A DNA stretch of 64,000 nt, taken from NCBI RefSeq assembly GCF_023898315.1, contig NC_064621.1, positions 128,214,521 through 128,278,520 on the forward strand, given 5' to 3'. Both the position numbers and the translations under genes were made by a program. Origin of the DNA: Schistocerca nitens (taxonomy: Eukaryota; Arthropoda; Insecta; Orthoptera; Acrididae). Shown piece after piece: positions 32,120 through 45,000 of the stretch. The number at the start of each line of letters is the position of its first letter. Position 1 is the first letter of the stretch. A model generated the notes under the pieces. That model was not told the origin of the DNA and did not search any database. It saw only the letters and a program-made list of their open reading frames with translations.

Positions 32120-33540
32120 CACTACTGACCATTAAAGTTACTACACCAAGAAGAAATGCAGATTATAAACTGGTATTCATTGGACAAATATATTATACTA
32201 GAACTGATATGTGATTATTTTTTCATGCACTTTAGGTGCATAGATCCTGAGAAATCAGTACCCAGAACAACCACCTCTGGCCGTACTAACGGCCTTGATA
32301 CGCCTGGGCATTGAGATCTGGAGAATGAGCTGGCCAGGACAGCAGTCGAACATTTTCTGTATCCAGAAAGGCCCGTACAGGAACTGCAACATGCGGTCGT
32401 GCATTATCCAGCTGAAATGTAGGGTTTCGCAGGGATCGAATGAAGGGTAGAGCCACGGGTCGTAAAACATCTGAATGTGACGTCTACTGTTCAAAGTGCC
32501 GTAAATTCAAACAAAAGGTGACCGAGACGTGTAACCAATGGCACCCCATACCATCACGCCGGGTGTTACGCCAGTCTGACGATGCCGAATACACGCTTCC
32601 AATGTGCGTTCACCGCGATGTCGCCAAACACGGATGCGACCATCATGATGCTGTAAACAGAACCTGGATTCATCCGAAAAAATGACGTTTTGCCATTCGT
32701 AGACCCAGGTTCGTCGTTGAGTACACCCATCGCAGGCGCTCCTGTCTGTGATGCAGCGTCAAGGGTAGCCGCAGCCGCCGGCCAGGGTGGTCGAGCGGTT
32801 CTAGGCACTACAGTCTGGAGCCGCGCGACAGCTACGGTCGCAGGTTTCAATCCTGCCTCGGGCATGGATGTGTGTGATGTCCTTAGGTTAGTTAGGTTTG
32901 AGTAGTTCTAAGTTGTAGGGGACTGATGCCCTCCGATGTTAAGTCTCATAGTGCTCAGAGCCATTTGAACCATTTTTGAATTGTTCGTGCAGATGGTTGT
33001 TGTCTTGCAAACGTCCCCATCTGTTGACTCAGGGGTCGAGACGTGGCTGCACGATCCGTTGCAGCCATACGGATAAGATGCCTGTCATCTCAACTGCTAG
33101 TGATACGAGGCCGTTGGGATCCAGCACGGCGTTCCGTATTACCCTCCTGAACCCATTGATTCCATATTCTGCTAACAGTCATTGGATCTCGACCAACGCG
33201 ATCAGCAATGCCGCAATACGATAAATCGCAATCGGGATAGGCTACAATCCGTCCTTTATCAAAGTCGGAAACGTGATAGTACGCATTTCTCCTCCTTACA
33301 AAAGGCATAAAAACGTTTCACCAGGCAACGCCGGTCAACTGCTGTTTGTGTATGAGAAATCGGTTGGAAACTTTCCTCAAGTCAGCACGTTCGTTATAGG
33401 TGTCGCCACCGGCGCCAACCATGTGTGAATGCTCTGAAAAGCTAATCATTTGCATATCACAGCATGTTCTTCCTGTCGGTTAAATTTCGCGTCTGTAGCA
33501 CGTCATCTTTGTGGTGTAGCAATTTCAATGGCCAGTAGTG
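32120..33540 (-). mobile_element. Tc1-like element (family C), copy 3, deleted and carrying a SINE
   Basis: Left end CACTACTGACCATTAAAG, right end TTTCAATGGCCAGTAGTG, TA at 32118-32119 and 33541-33542. Relative to the other copies, a block after GCCTGGGCATTGAG near 32315 is deleted. About 43 bp around the ATGGTCTCCGAGCTGATAG segment are replaced by a family A SINE. Gene remains are NWVQ-type HTH pieces (SRIWNQWVQEGNTERRAGSQ) and frames around NSDDE-like catalytic segments. No intact core. Confidence 0.85.
32775..32977 (+). repeat. tRNA-derived SINE (family A) nested in Tc1 copy 3
   Basis: Full-length: GCCGGCCAGGGTGGTCGAGC, GCAGGTTTCAATCCTGCCTC (one base changed in the B box), GATGTCCTTAGGTTAGTTAG and the CAGAGCCATTTGAACCATTT end. 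No flanking duplication, because the flanking Tc1 sequence is missing on one side. Confidence 0.85.
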
Positions 33541-33544
33541 TATT

Positions 33545-34105
33545 ATTTGTCCGATATATTCCAGTCTCAGCCTTCCCCTGCAGAGTTTGCCCACTAGAGC
33601 TCCTTCTCATGTCGTGGAACTTATTCCCCGATTCTCAGCAGGTGTCCTATCATCCTTCCCCTTCTTGTTGTCAGTCTTTGCCATGTGTTCCTTGCTCTCC
33701 AATTCTCAACATCTTTCTACAGCAGCATGTCTGAAACGTTTCGATTCTCTTCTTTTTCGGTTTTGCTGCAGTCCTTTATTAACTACCATACAATACTGTG
33801 CATCAATCGTACATTCTCAGAAATTTCTGCTTCAGACTAAAGCCTATGTTTCATACTAATAGACTACTTTTGGACGGGAATGCAATCTTTGTCTGTTTCC
33901 ACATCCTTCTCCCTTCGTCATTTGTGTGTTATTTTTCTTCCAAGGTAGAAGTATTCCATAACTTCGTGGTCCCCATTGATGGTGTCATATTTATCGCTCA
34001 TTTCTGCTGTTCCTCATTACTTTCTTTTTCCTTTGATTTACACTCAGTTCATGTGCTGTACTCATTAGACCGTTCATTCCATTCAACATATCATGTCACA
34101 GTAAT
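33545..34105 (-). mobile_element. LINE 3' fragment, second family
   Basis: The minus strand carries broken remains of a reverse transcriptase C-terminal region similar in plan to the RTE-like copies: a YLGRKIT-like start near 33960, KKFLRMYD, MYGS-type residues, RKRIETFQTCCC in the place of KKRIEAFEMWCYRR, then TGQDDRTPAENR-like text. The nucleotide sequence differs throughout from copies A-E. 5' truncated and full of stops. Confidence 0.55.
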
Positions 34106-35279
34106 AATGTGTCAGACTGGTTCTGATCAATTTTCATACCACAGTTGCGCAAGGACACTCTGGCAGTGTTTTAGGAATTTGTGTTGATCCAGTGTTCTGA
34201 AGGGCAGGAAGATACCAGATCACCATGCAGAGTTCAGAAGAGTGCAACAGTACGGATAGTGATGTTATCAGACAACGATCTCAATGTCAGTTTCTAACAA
34301 TACCACCACTTGAAGGTAGGTTAGAAATAAGATTAATAATGTTGCTCACGCAGCATATGTTCGCTTTATCGGGCAACAACAAAGTTATTGACTGTGGATG
34401 GTATCGTCAGAATGGAAATAATGAAGTCACTGTAAAAAGTCATTAATTTTGGCACTTATCTTGAATGCATTCCCACGTAGATTTCGTCGAAGTTGTTATG
34501 GCTCATTTTGTTGATTCTAGGGTGATTCCACTTTGACTGCTAGAAGGTCCAGATCTGTATTTTAGCAATATTTGAAGACCTAACAAATGCGTTTTTCAGG
34601 AAATTCTTGATGATCAATGCCAGATTAGAACAATGGTATAGTAGAAATAATTTTTGACTTGGTGTTCACGATCCACATTTTTATTAAACTTCTTGTAAAT
34701 TCACATATACTTCTTCTTAATTGTCATATCATCAAGAAAACAGTTTTGTATCAATCTTCATATAATTAATTTCCACTTTAACCAAACACAAGAGTTGACT
34801 GTTCTTTTACAAAGTTAAACAAAGACTGCTCTGTGCGCATTCGCGACAAAACGGTTACAAGTAAGTCAAAGATTATGACAATCTCACAGAAATGAATACT
34901 GTGATATATCGATACATCTGAGTACCTATACATTAATAAAAGCAAATGTGAATATTGTCACAAAAATATGCCTGTTACTTCGCAGAAAAGTAGTACGATA
35001 TTACTGGTATCGAGAACTGGGGTTGGAGTGCCGTAATGGTCACGTAAATAGAGAACCATTACCAGTTCCACTACACTCGCTGTATAGGAAACGTTATCGC
35101 TAACAGAAATTAGTGTACGGGTTCAGTTGTAACTATATGGTAGCAAAAATTAAAATCGTAGGTTTTCGTTATTAAGTTCTATTTTTACTCAGCAGTCGTA
35201 ATTATCATACACACAGAATGGTAAAATATTTATTTTGGGCGATCCTGTGAAGCGAAATTCCTAACTAATCTGAGATTCT
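34106..35279. other. no gene recognised
   Basis: 1.2 kb of AT-rich sequence. Short open frames (for example 34225-34446) have no recognisable domain. Confidence 0.5.
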
Positions 35280-35295
35280 TTAATCCTTTCGCAGC

Positions 35296-35460
35296 TACGG
35301 TCGAACCTGTATGCCCGGCAGATAGAAGGGCCAGACGGCTACGGGCGTAGATGTACGGGCGACAAGTCCAGGCGTCTACGAGCATTCATGTACGCCCGGC
35401 AAGCGGAGAGTCCAGATGGCTAATGGATTTCATATACGCCCGAGCTCGGGAGCAGGTAAA
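35296..35460 (+). repeat. subterminal repeats of the piggyBac-like element
   Basis: Four irregular units of about 40-45 bp: TGTATGCCCGGCAGATAG, TGTACGGGCGACAAGTCC, TGTACGCCCGGCAAGCGG and TATACGCCCGAGCTCGGG, each followed (less clearly in the last) by a CCAGA(C/T)GGCTA-like block. They probably served as transposase-binding sites. Confidence 0.6.
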
Positions 35461-35680
35461 ACGTACACAATAGAGCGGCTACTCGCTGTTGTCCGCATTT
35501 CTGACGACAGTGTCATTATCTGGTATTGTTTGTAACCTAGTAAAACGCTTTACTTTTCACGTCCTCTGGGTCCTTTCTGCTTACAGGTCTAACATTCGGC
35601 CAACTCTCTTTTCGATTCAGGTGAGACGACACAGTTCGCGCGTGCAGCCTTAGTCATACAGGAAATCGAGGCTCTTCTTA

Positions 35681-37513
35681 TGAATAGTAGCGACGAAGAT
35701 AGTAGCTGTACTTCGGAGTTGGACGTATTGCTGAATCATGGACATCACGAACTGAAGGTTCTTCCTCTGAAGACGGAAAAGAAGATGAATTAAGTGAAAC
35801 TTCGTCAGGAAAAATAAAGTATGGCTGGACGGAGAATCACCCAATGAGGAAACGACACCATTTTGTGAACACATTTAGCGGGTTAAAAGCAGACTTCGAA
35901 AAGTGAGCAAGTCGTAAAGTGGTATATATATTGTACTTCATGTCCATGGATTCGTTGCTGCCATCTGTACACAGATTAATAATTATTATAATTATTGAAA
36001 AAATGACGACAGTACTCAGAAGATTAGCACAATAGAAGTACATAGAGCCAGCAGAATTTTATTGCTTCCTAGTGTATTCTCTGCTTATGCCTGGAAGTAA
36101 AAAGTTAGAAGTGAGTGAATATTGGTGGAAAGATTCTTTGCTTCAAACACCAATATTTTCTAACATAATGACCAAGGACCGGTACAAGTCGATCCTACGT
36201 TCATTGCACTTCAGTGACAATTCCACCGCATCTCAAGATATTCTTGTAAAAATACAGCTCATTGTAGATTACATAGAAAATAATAGGCAGTAGTACCATT
36301 TGAAAACCTAGTGATCGCTGAAAGTCTGCTACTTTTCAGAGGAAGGTTCTGGTTTAAGCAGTACATACCAAATAAAAGTAGCCGTTTTGGGATTGAAGTT
36401 TTCGTGCTTTGTGATGTACAGACCAATTATATTTTGGATTATATTGTCTACACCGGTGCCGTCACTGAAGTATAATCTGGAAATACTGATTGGGGAAAAT
36501 CAGGCGATTTTGTTGTGAGTTCCTTATTGCCATACCTGAACAAATGGCATACCATTTATTTTAACAATTAGTATTCGAGCCCAGAATTATTCCAGTGGCT
36601 CCATGATAAACGTACAAACTCCGTCGGAACAGTACGCAAAAACAGGAAACGTCCACCACCATTCCCAGACAAGCTGAAAAATGAGGCCGGCCGAAGTGGC
36701 CGTGCGGTTAAAGGCGCTGCAGTCTGGAACCGCAAGACCGCTACGGTCGCAGGTTCGAATCCTGCCTCGGGCATGGATGTTTGTGATGTCCTTAGGTTAG
36801 TTAGGTTTAACTAGTTCTAAGTTCTAGGGGACTTATGACCTCAGAAGTTGAGTCCCATAGTGCTCAGAGCCATTTTTTTTTGAAAAATGAGGAAATACGT
36901 TTGAAGTCCTGTGGAACATTAATCGCACTAAAATGGATGGACTAGAATGAAGTCATGATGCTTTCCACCGTAAATGGACCAGAGTTTGTGGAGACAGAGA
37001 AAAAGAACATAGAACGGGCCGAAAAAAATTGGAACCTACCTGTGTTGTCAGATATAATGAGTCAATGGATGCAGTTGATGACACGCTGTTATCTTCTGTA
37101 CAGTGCATCCAAAAGGCTATGAAGTGGTACAAGAAAGTATTCTTTTATTTGCCTGGCTTGTGTGTACTTAATGCAAAAAATATTTTTGAAATACAAAAGG
37201 AACAGAATATACCACTAGCGAAATACCATTTCGAAATAATCCGTCAGTTGCTTGATAAATTTCGTAGTCAATCATGTAAAAGTGCGATCCCAGGGACAAC
37301 CAAGGAACAAGCCCTTTCCGATTGCAGAATAAAGAGCAATATTATCCAGGGTTCCTCGTAGCAACGGAGAAAAAGGAGATTCTCCTGAGACGCTATGTAG
37401 TATGTACTGCTCATTCACAACGAAAAATGGCATGCATAAGATGCAAAATGTGTGATGTGGCTCTCTGCATGATGCCATGTTTCGAAAAATATCACACACT
37501 AAAGGAATATTAG
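35681..37513 (+). pseudogene. piggyBac transposase, degenerate
   Basis: Order of domains: acidic N-terminus (NSSDEDSSCTSELD); HHFVNTFSGLKADFE; YWWKDSLLQTPIFSNIMTKD and LRSLHFSDNS near 36120-36225; VIAESLLLFRGRFWFKQY near 36310-36365, where the first catalytic Asp region reads Ala-Glu; VLCDVQTNYILDYIVYTG near 36410, with the second Asp kept; YFNN-stop-YSSPELFQWL near 36560, where Asp-Asn and Trp are expected. After the nested SINE, VVRYNESMDAVDDTLLS and KAMKWYKKVFFYL follow. Last comes the C-terminal Cys-rich zinc-binding region VVCTAHS..CIRCKMCDVALC..PCF..YHTL. Several stops and at least four frame changes. The first and third catalytic positions are lost, so it is dead. Confidence 0.8.
36686..36880 (+). 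repeat. tRNA-derived SINE (family A) nested in piggyBac
   Basis: Complete unit ending in a short poly-T. TGAAAAATGAG at 36675-36685 is repeated at 36881-36891, an 11-bp target duplication inside the transposase relic. Confidence 0.95.
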
Positions 37514-38306
37514 GAGGTTGTAGTATCTGTGTATGTTTCAAGTAAAGGAAAGTAAAAAAATAAAAAGTATATAAAAGTAAAAGAATGGTTTTTAACCCAG
37601 CCAGCGGCAGTACAAAGCCTGCGTCAAAAATGAGGATGGGGAACCACTGAAGAAAACCGTAATGAACGTGATGAGCTGAGAAAGAAAACAGTGAGCAAGA
37701 AGAATGTAGACGTTTACTATCCGATTTCTTACTGTGGAGAACCGACTTCAGGCTTTAAGAGTCCGGATACATGACACAATTTGGTTTAAAATTTTTGTAA
37801 TTATTTTTTATTTAAGATAGTACCAAGAATAGTCCGAGATTTGGGCGTTTTCTCTACGCACTACTCACTTTAATACGATATACCTTGAAACACATTCTTT
37901 GCAGGCTAACGAAATTTTAACATGTTGTAGACACATACATCGATGGTGTAAGTCTCAGGTTACAGGAATTACTATTAAAAAAGGTCCCAATATTTTTCTA
38001 CAGTAACTGTTTCTCAACTCATAATAAACACATAACTGAAAATTTAAGTTAGTTTCGAAGCTCTCTTTCGTGGTTATCAGAAACTATAGCCACTGTGACC
38101 ACATAGGGTACACTGTTTTTAGGAAGAACATCATTAAACATTGGTTCTGTGCGCGCCGGAACGTGCGGAAGCCTGCAGTGGCCGTGGCATACAGCGACCA
38201 CAGGGCAAGGTCTGCCGCCCGCCGTCCAGCTGCACACCGCATTTCCTCCTGTCAGCCAGTCGGGCAGCCAGGACACTCCACCCTTCTAGCCGCGACGGGG
38301 TTAATA

Positions 38307-39689
38307 CACTACTCGCCATTAAAATTCCTACACCAAGAAGAAATGCAGATGATAAACGGGTATTCATTGGACAAATATATTATACTACAACAGACATGTA
38401 ATTACATTTTCACGCAATTTGGGTGCATAGATCCTGAGAAATCAGCACCCAGAACAACCATCTCTGGTCGTAATAGCGGCCATGATACGCCTGGGCATTG
38501 AGTCAAACAGAGCTTGGATTGCGTCAACAGGTACAGCTGCCCATGCAGCTTCAACACGATACCACGGTTCATCAAGAGTAGCGACTGGCGTATTGTGACG
38601 AGCCAGTTGCTCGGCCACCAATGACTAGACGTTTTCAGTTGGTGAGAGATCTAGAGAATGTGCTGGCCAGGGCAGCATTCGAACATTTTCTGTATCCAGA
38701 AAGACCCGTACAGGGCATGCAACATGCTGTCGTGCATTATCCTGTTGAAATGTAGGGTTTCGCAGGGATCGAATGAAGGAATGAAGGGTAGAGCCACGGG
38801 TCGTAACACATCTGAAATGTAACGTCCATTGTTCAAAGTGCCGTCAATGCGAACAAGAGGTGACCGAGACGCGTAACCAATGGTACCCCATATCATCACG
38901 CAGGGTGATACGCCAGTATGGCGATTACGAATACACGCTTCCAATGTGCGTTCACCGCGGTGTCGCCAAACACGGATGCAACCATCATGATGACGTAAAC
39001 AGAACCTGGATTAATCAGAAAAAGTGACGTTCTGCCATTCCTGCACCCAGGTTCGTCGCAGAGTACACCATCGCAGGCGCTCCTGTCTGTGATGCAGCGT
39101 CAACGGTAACCCTAGCCATGGTCTCCGAGCTGATAGTCTATGCTGCTGCAAACGTCGTCGAACTGTTCGTACAGATGCTTGTTGTATTGCAAACGTCCCC
39201 ATCTGTTGACTCAGGGATCGAGACGTGGCTGCACGATCCGTTACAGCCATGCGGATAAGATGCCTGTCATCTCGACTGCTTGTGATACGAGGCCGTTGGG
39301 ATCCAGCACGGCTTTCCGTATTGCCCTCCTGAACCCACCGATTCCATATTCTGCTAACAGTCATTTTATCTCGACCAACGCGAACAGCAATGTCGCGATA
39401 CGATAAACCGCAATCGCGATAGGCTAGAATCCGACCTTTATGAAAGTCGGGAACGTGATGGTACGCATTCCTCTTCACTACACGAGGCATCACAACAACG
39501 TTTCACCAGGAAATTGTATGAGAAATTGGTTGGAAACTTTCCTCATGTCAGCACGTTATAGGTGTCGCCACGGGTGAATGCTATGAAAAGCTAATCATTT
39601 GCATATGACAGCATCTTCTTCCTGTCGGTTAAATTTCGCGTCTGTAGCACGTAATATTTGTGGTGTAGCAATTTTAATTGCCAGTAGTG
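38307..39689 (-). mobile_element. Tc1-like element (family C), copy 4
   Basis: Left end CACTACTCGCCATTAAAAT, right end TTTTAATTGCCAGTAGTG, TA at 38305-38306 and 39690-39691. 1383 bp. The left TA directly follows the TTAA of the piggyBac-like element, so it inserted at TTAATA. Confidence 0.9.
38620..39493 (-). pseudogene. Tc1 transposase, family C copy 4
   Basis: The best N-terminal half of the family: MMPRVVKRNAYHHVPDFHKG at 39493, HTH 1 (LSYRDIAVRVGRDKMTVSRI), WNRWVQEGNTESRAGSQRPR with the GRPR-like hinge, HTH 2 (SLSQQMGTFAIQQASVRTVR), then WQNVTFSD at the first catalytic Asp, where the frame ends (stop directly after). A second frame carries MEACIRNRHTGVSPCVMIWG and GYASRSPLVRIDGTLN, then pieces toward the second Asp. 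Split by a stop and frameshifts. Confidence 0.8.
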
Positions 39690-39691
39690 TA

Positions 39692-42005
39692 CAAAAATAT
39701 TATGAAATACAGAGACGACCGCAGTTCTCTCAATTGAATATCACTTGCTGGTGTGGTACGAGCACACATGTTTACCTTTCGTTGGTGGTGGCAGTGGCTG
39801 CTGTTTAGAAACTATTCTAAACCTCTCTCGACTGTTAAAAACGTCTGACACTACATGTTCAGTAAAGCCAAGACTCCTAGTTACTCCCTAGCTAAGGTAA
39901 TTGGCTGATACACGATATTTGGCTGGAATAGCATGTATATCGTTGCCCTCATATCGCTTGCAAATTTAACTGTCAGTGCTCGGTGGAATTCTCCATACTT
40001 GGAGACATTGCAGTTTAACTTCTTAAGAGTTAAGACGAGCCTGTGAAAAAGCGTTCACATAATTACCCTCGCAATCGTCTCAGTGTGGCGGCAGTCGCTT
40101 TGCTCAAAACTTGACGATTTCTGCAAGAGAAGAGAGTCCATTACTGTGTCCGCAATTTGCGTATATCAAAGTTGGTGGCCACCTGTTTTCTTTCTGGTCC
40201 ACCAGAGCACTCGTAGTTGTTAAAAATCGACCGACTAGAGTTTCTGTAGCCTGTCACAAGCGTCATTTCTTTCGTAGGACACTTATCTCTCCTATGTAAA
40301 ACTGAAACGAACAACTTCTTCAACAAGGGTCTTAACACAGGTGGCTACACGGAGTCACCACTGTTTTGAGTTGGGTTTCTCTGGACGTTTAGTTGCCATC
40401 ACCAGCCGTGTTCCTGCAGAAAGGCTTTCCAAACAGTCATTGTGAAAAGCTGGGACAAGAGCAGCTTTTGCCGATGGCCTGCACATTGTATCTGCTGAAT
40501 GCCCCGATGTGAACGTGGTATGAGTTTTGCCATTGTAAAATTCTCCTCTCCTCAGAACTGCATCTTGTAGCTCAAGTCTGGGAAAGTACATTTGTTCAAT
40601 TACTAGTTTGAGTGTTAGTGTTTTATATACACGAAATGTTGGCTTGTTTATTTGATTTGTGTATCAATAAAATTCGTACATTTTCACATAACTATATTGT
40701 GTGACATGTTGGTTTAACTGGAATTGTCTCAGGAATTCAATGTAAGGTGTGTTATATGTCAGACACCTTGCAATAGATGGAACATTAGGGATGAAAGACT
40801 ACTCCCTTTCTTACACCCTTTCCAATCCGAGCACTTCGTTCTTGGTGTCCTATTCTTATTGTTTCCTCTTTCATCCTGTACATATTGTGTATTCCTGTCT
40901 TTCCCAGAATTTCGACCATCTTGCACTATTCTCATTGTCAAATGCTTTTTTCTTATTCAACTAATCTTGTGAGGGTGTCTTGATTTTTCCTAATTTGCTG
41001 GCATTATCAGTCGCAACATCACACCATCAGAACTACATCCCTGGTACCGCAAGATGCACTGATCGTCATGTAACAGATCCCACAGTAAGTCTACTTAGTC
41101 CACAATATCTTCTAATCATTTCTGGTGTTTTCACTAGATCATTAGTTCAGTTCCTTGCTGGTGATTAATCCATTCAGACAGTTCGTCTCTCAAATTAGAC
41201 TCACCACTTGGCTCGAAGGAATCCTCCCCTTCCAATCCACATCAAATCTGCAAGCAGTGTGGTAAGCAGATCCACTTGTGCCTTATGCATGGGAGTAATA
41301 ATCACTATTCTTCATTAATTAATGTTCATCTGGCTCATATCGATAATAACTCTCATTCAAGTTTTGGACGACAATGATCAGTAGACAGACATTTTAACTG
41401 ACACCATTCATGCCAACAATTACAGAAAAATCGTGTCCAAAACAAAAACAAATAAATCAGAATGAGTATAAAAAGTTCCATCTTATGCATGTATTGAAAT
41501 AAAACTCTATACAAAAAAATTCCTGATTCCAGCATTTTAGATTCTCAAATGCTTTCCGTTCTGTTGATCCTTCAGCTTTGCTCCTGACAAGATCCTCAGA
41601 ATCAAATTCAGTATCTGGTACCTGCCTCGTGTCCAAGTGTCCAAACACCACGCATTTAGCTGTCCGTGGTTGGCTACCGAGACTCTGGTGATAAAAAATT
41701 AGCTGTGAACACCTACTCTCATCTCTCACTAGCTCTCGCTTTAAGCAAACAATCAAAGTCTATACACGTATAACTGTCATCTCTGCTGCATATTCTACAA
41801 AGTGAATATGGTCTATTTACTATATCTTTAAAACTCCATGGACCAACAGAGTTCAATTCTGTGTAGGTATGCATTCAGTAAACCTGTCGTGATGTATATA
41901 CGATTTTGACTGTTAGTGTTGTTCTCCACCAATACACAAATATTTTAACCTGGTAGTGCAAGCATTTGCATAACCTTGATTTCTGACAATCACCAACTCA
42001 TAACC
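39692..42005. other. no gene recognised
   Basis: 2.3 kb. A minus frame at 40355-40591 (LELQDAVLRRGEFYNGKTHT) and one at 41457-41756 have protein-like composition but no family I recognise. No terminal repeats or SINE. Confidence 0.45.
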
Positions 42006-45000
42006 TGTTGTTGTTGTTGTGGTCTTCAGTCCTGAGACTGGTTTGATGCACCTCTCCATGATATTCTATCCCGTGCAAGGTTCTTCATTTCCCAGTACCT
42101 ACTGCAACCTACATCCTTCTGAATATGCTTATTGTGTATTCATCTCTTGGTCTCCCTCTATGATTTTTACCCTCCAGTCTGCCCTCCAATACGAAATTGG
42201 TGATCCCTTGATGCCTTAGTACATGTCCTACCAACCGATCCCTTCTTCTAGTCAAGTTGTGCCACAAACTCCTCCCCAATTCTATTCAATATCTCCTCAT
42301 TAGTTATGTGATCAGACCATCTAATCTTCAGCATTCTTCTGTAGCACCACACTTCGAAAGCTTCTATTCTCTTCTTGTCGAAACTATTTATCGTCCATGT
42401 TTCACTTCCATATATGGCTGCGCTCCATACAAATACTTTCAGAAATGACTTCCTGATGCTTAAATCTATACACGATATTAACAAATTTCTCTTCTTCAGA
42501 AATGCTTTCCTTACCATTGCCAGTCTACATTTTATATCCTCTCTACTTCGACCACCATCTGTTATTTTGCTCCCCAAATATCAAAACTCCTTTACTACTT
42601 TAAGTGTCTCATTTCACAATCTAATTCCATCAGCATCACCCGAATTAATTCGACTACATTCCATTACCCACGTTTTGCTTTTGCTGATGTTCATCTCATA
42701 TCCACCCTTCAAGACACTGTCCATTCCGTTCAGCTGCTCTTCCAAGTCCTTTACTGTCTCTGACAGATTTACAATGTCATCGGTGAGCCTCAATGTTTAT
42801 ATTTCTTCTCCATGGATTTTAATACCTACTCCGAATTTTTATTTTGTTTCCTTTGCTGCTTGCTCAATATACAGATTGAATAACATCGGCGAGATGCTAC
42901 AAGCCTGTCTCACTCCCTTCCCAACCACTGCTTCCCTTTCATGTCCCTCGACTCTTATAACTGCCATCTGGTTCTGTAAAAATTGTAAATAGCATTTCTC
43001 TCCCTGTATTTTACCCCTGCCAACTTCAGAATTTAAAAGAGAGTATTCCAATCAACATTGTCAAAAGCTTTCTCTAAGTCTACAAATGCTAGAAACGTAG
43101 GTTTGCCTTTCCTTAATATATCTTCTAAGATACGTCGTAGCGTCAGTATTGCCTCACTTGTTCCAATATTTCTACGGAATCCAAACTGATCTTCCCCTAG
43201 GTCGGCTTCTACCAGTTTTTCCATTCATCTGTAAAGAATTCGCGTTAATATTTGTCGGCCGTGACTTATCAAACTGACAGTTCGGTAATTTTAATCTGAG
43301 GGTATTTCGCCTGTCTCCCACATCTTGATCACCAGAATGTAGAGTTTTGTCAGGGCTGGCTCACCCAAGGCTATCAGTAGTTCTAATGGAATGTTGTCTG
43401 CTCCTGGGGCCTTGTTTCGACTTAGGTCTTTCAGTGCTCTGTCAAACACTTCACGCAGTATATCTCCTATTTCATCTTCATCTACATTCTCCTCCACTTC
43501 TATCATATTGTCCTCAAGAACATTGCCCTTGTATAGACCCTCTATACACTCCTTCCACCTTTCTGCTTACCCTTCTTTGCTTAGAACTGGGTTTCCATCT
43601 GAGCTCTTGATATTCATACAAGTGGTTCTGTTTTCTTGGTTCTCTTTTCTCCAACGGTCTCCTTAATCTTCCTGTAGGCAGTATCTATCTTACCCCTAGT
43701 AAGATAAGCCTCTAAATCCATACATTTGTCCTCTAGCCATCCCTGCTTAACTATTTTGCACTTTCTGTCGATCTCATTTTTGAGACGTTTGTATTCTTTT
43801 TTGCCTGCTTCATTTACTGCAGTTTTATATTTTCTCCTTTCATAAATTAAATTCAATATTTCTTCTGTTACCCGAGGATCTATACTAGCCCTCGTCTTTT
43901 TACCTACTTGATCCTCTGCTGTCTTCACTACTTCATCCCTCAAAGCTACCCATTCTTCTTCTACTTTATTTCTTTCCCCCATTCCTGTCAATTGTTCCCT
44001 TATGCTCTCCCTGAAACTCTGTACATCATCTGGTTTAGTCAGTTTATCCAGGTCCCATCTCCTTAAATTCCCACTTTTTTGCAGTTACTTCAGTTTTCAT
44101 CTACAGTTCATAACCAACAGATTGTGGTCAGAGTCCACATCTGCCCCTGGAAATGTCTTACAATTTAAAACCTGGTTCCGAAATCTCTGTCTTACCATTA
44201 TATAATCTACCTGATACCTTCTAGTATCTCCAGGCTTGTTCCATGTATACAACCTTCGTTCATGATTCTTGAACCAAGTGTTAGCTATGATAAAGTTATG
44301 GTCTGTGCAAAATTCTACAAGGCGGCTTCCTCCTTCATTTCTTACCCCCAATCCATATTCACCTACTACGTTTCCTTCTCTCCATTTTCCTACTGTCGAA
44401 TTCCAGTCATCCATAACTATTAAATTTTCTTCTCCCTTCACTATCTGAATAATTTCTTTTATCTCATTATACGTTTCATCAATTTATTCGTCATCTGCAC
44501 AGCTAGTTGACAAATAAACTTGTACTATTGTAGTAGGCCTGGGCTTCGTATCTATATTGGCCACAATAATGCGTTCACGGTTTGTTGTAGCTTACTCGCT
44601 CTCCTAAACTTACTCCGTCATTACCCCTATTTGATTTGGTAGTTATAACCCTGTATTCACCTGACAGAAGTCTTGTTTCTCCTGCCACCGAACTTCACTA
44701 ATTCCCGCTATATCTAACTTTAACCTATCCATTTCCCTTTTTAAATTTTCTGTCCTACCTGCCCGATTAAGGAATCTGACATTCCACGCTCCGATCCGTA
44801 GAACGCCAGCTTTCTTTCTCATGATAACAACGTCCTCCTGAGTAGTACCCGCCCGGTTTTACGAATGGGGGACTATTTTACCTCCGGAATATTTTACCCA
44901 AGATGACGCCATCATCATTTAACCATACAGTAAAGCTGCGTGCTCTCGGGAAAAATTGCGGCTGTAGTTTCCCTTGCTTTCTGCCGTTCACAGTATCAGC

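Larger units (their letters stand above)
35280..38304 (+). mobile_element. piggyBac-like element, decayed
   Basis: About 3.0 kb between TTAA at 35280-35283 and 38301-38304. Left end TTAATCCTTTCGCAGCTACGG; right end (reverse complement) TTAACCCCGTCGCGGCTAG; the inner bases agree at most positions. Just inside the left end are irregular subterminal repeats built around (A)TGTACGCCCGGCA. A transposase relic on the plus strand fills the middle, and a family A SINE interrupts it. TTAA targets and subterminal repeats are typical of piggyBac. Pairing of the two ends is by eye, so the right boundary is less certain. Confidence 0.7.

Noticed and set aside
35296-35460. CRISPR-like spaced repeats
   Set aside because: Units are degenerate and of irregular spacing, sit inside a piggyBac end, and the DNA is from an animal.
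40355-40591. 78-codon minus frame
   Set aside because: No family recognised and no partner frame; left as unassigned.
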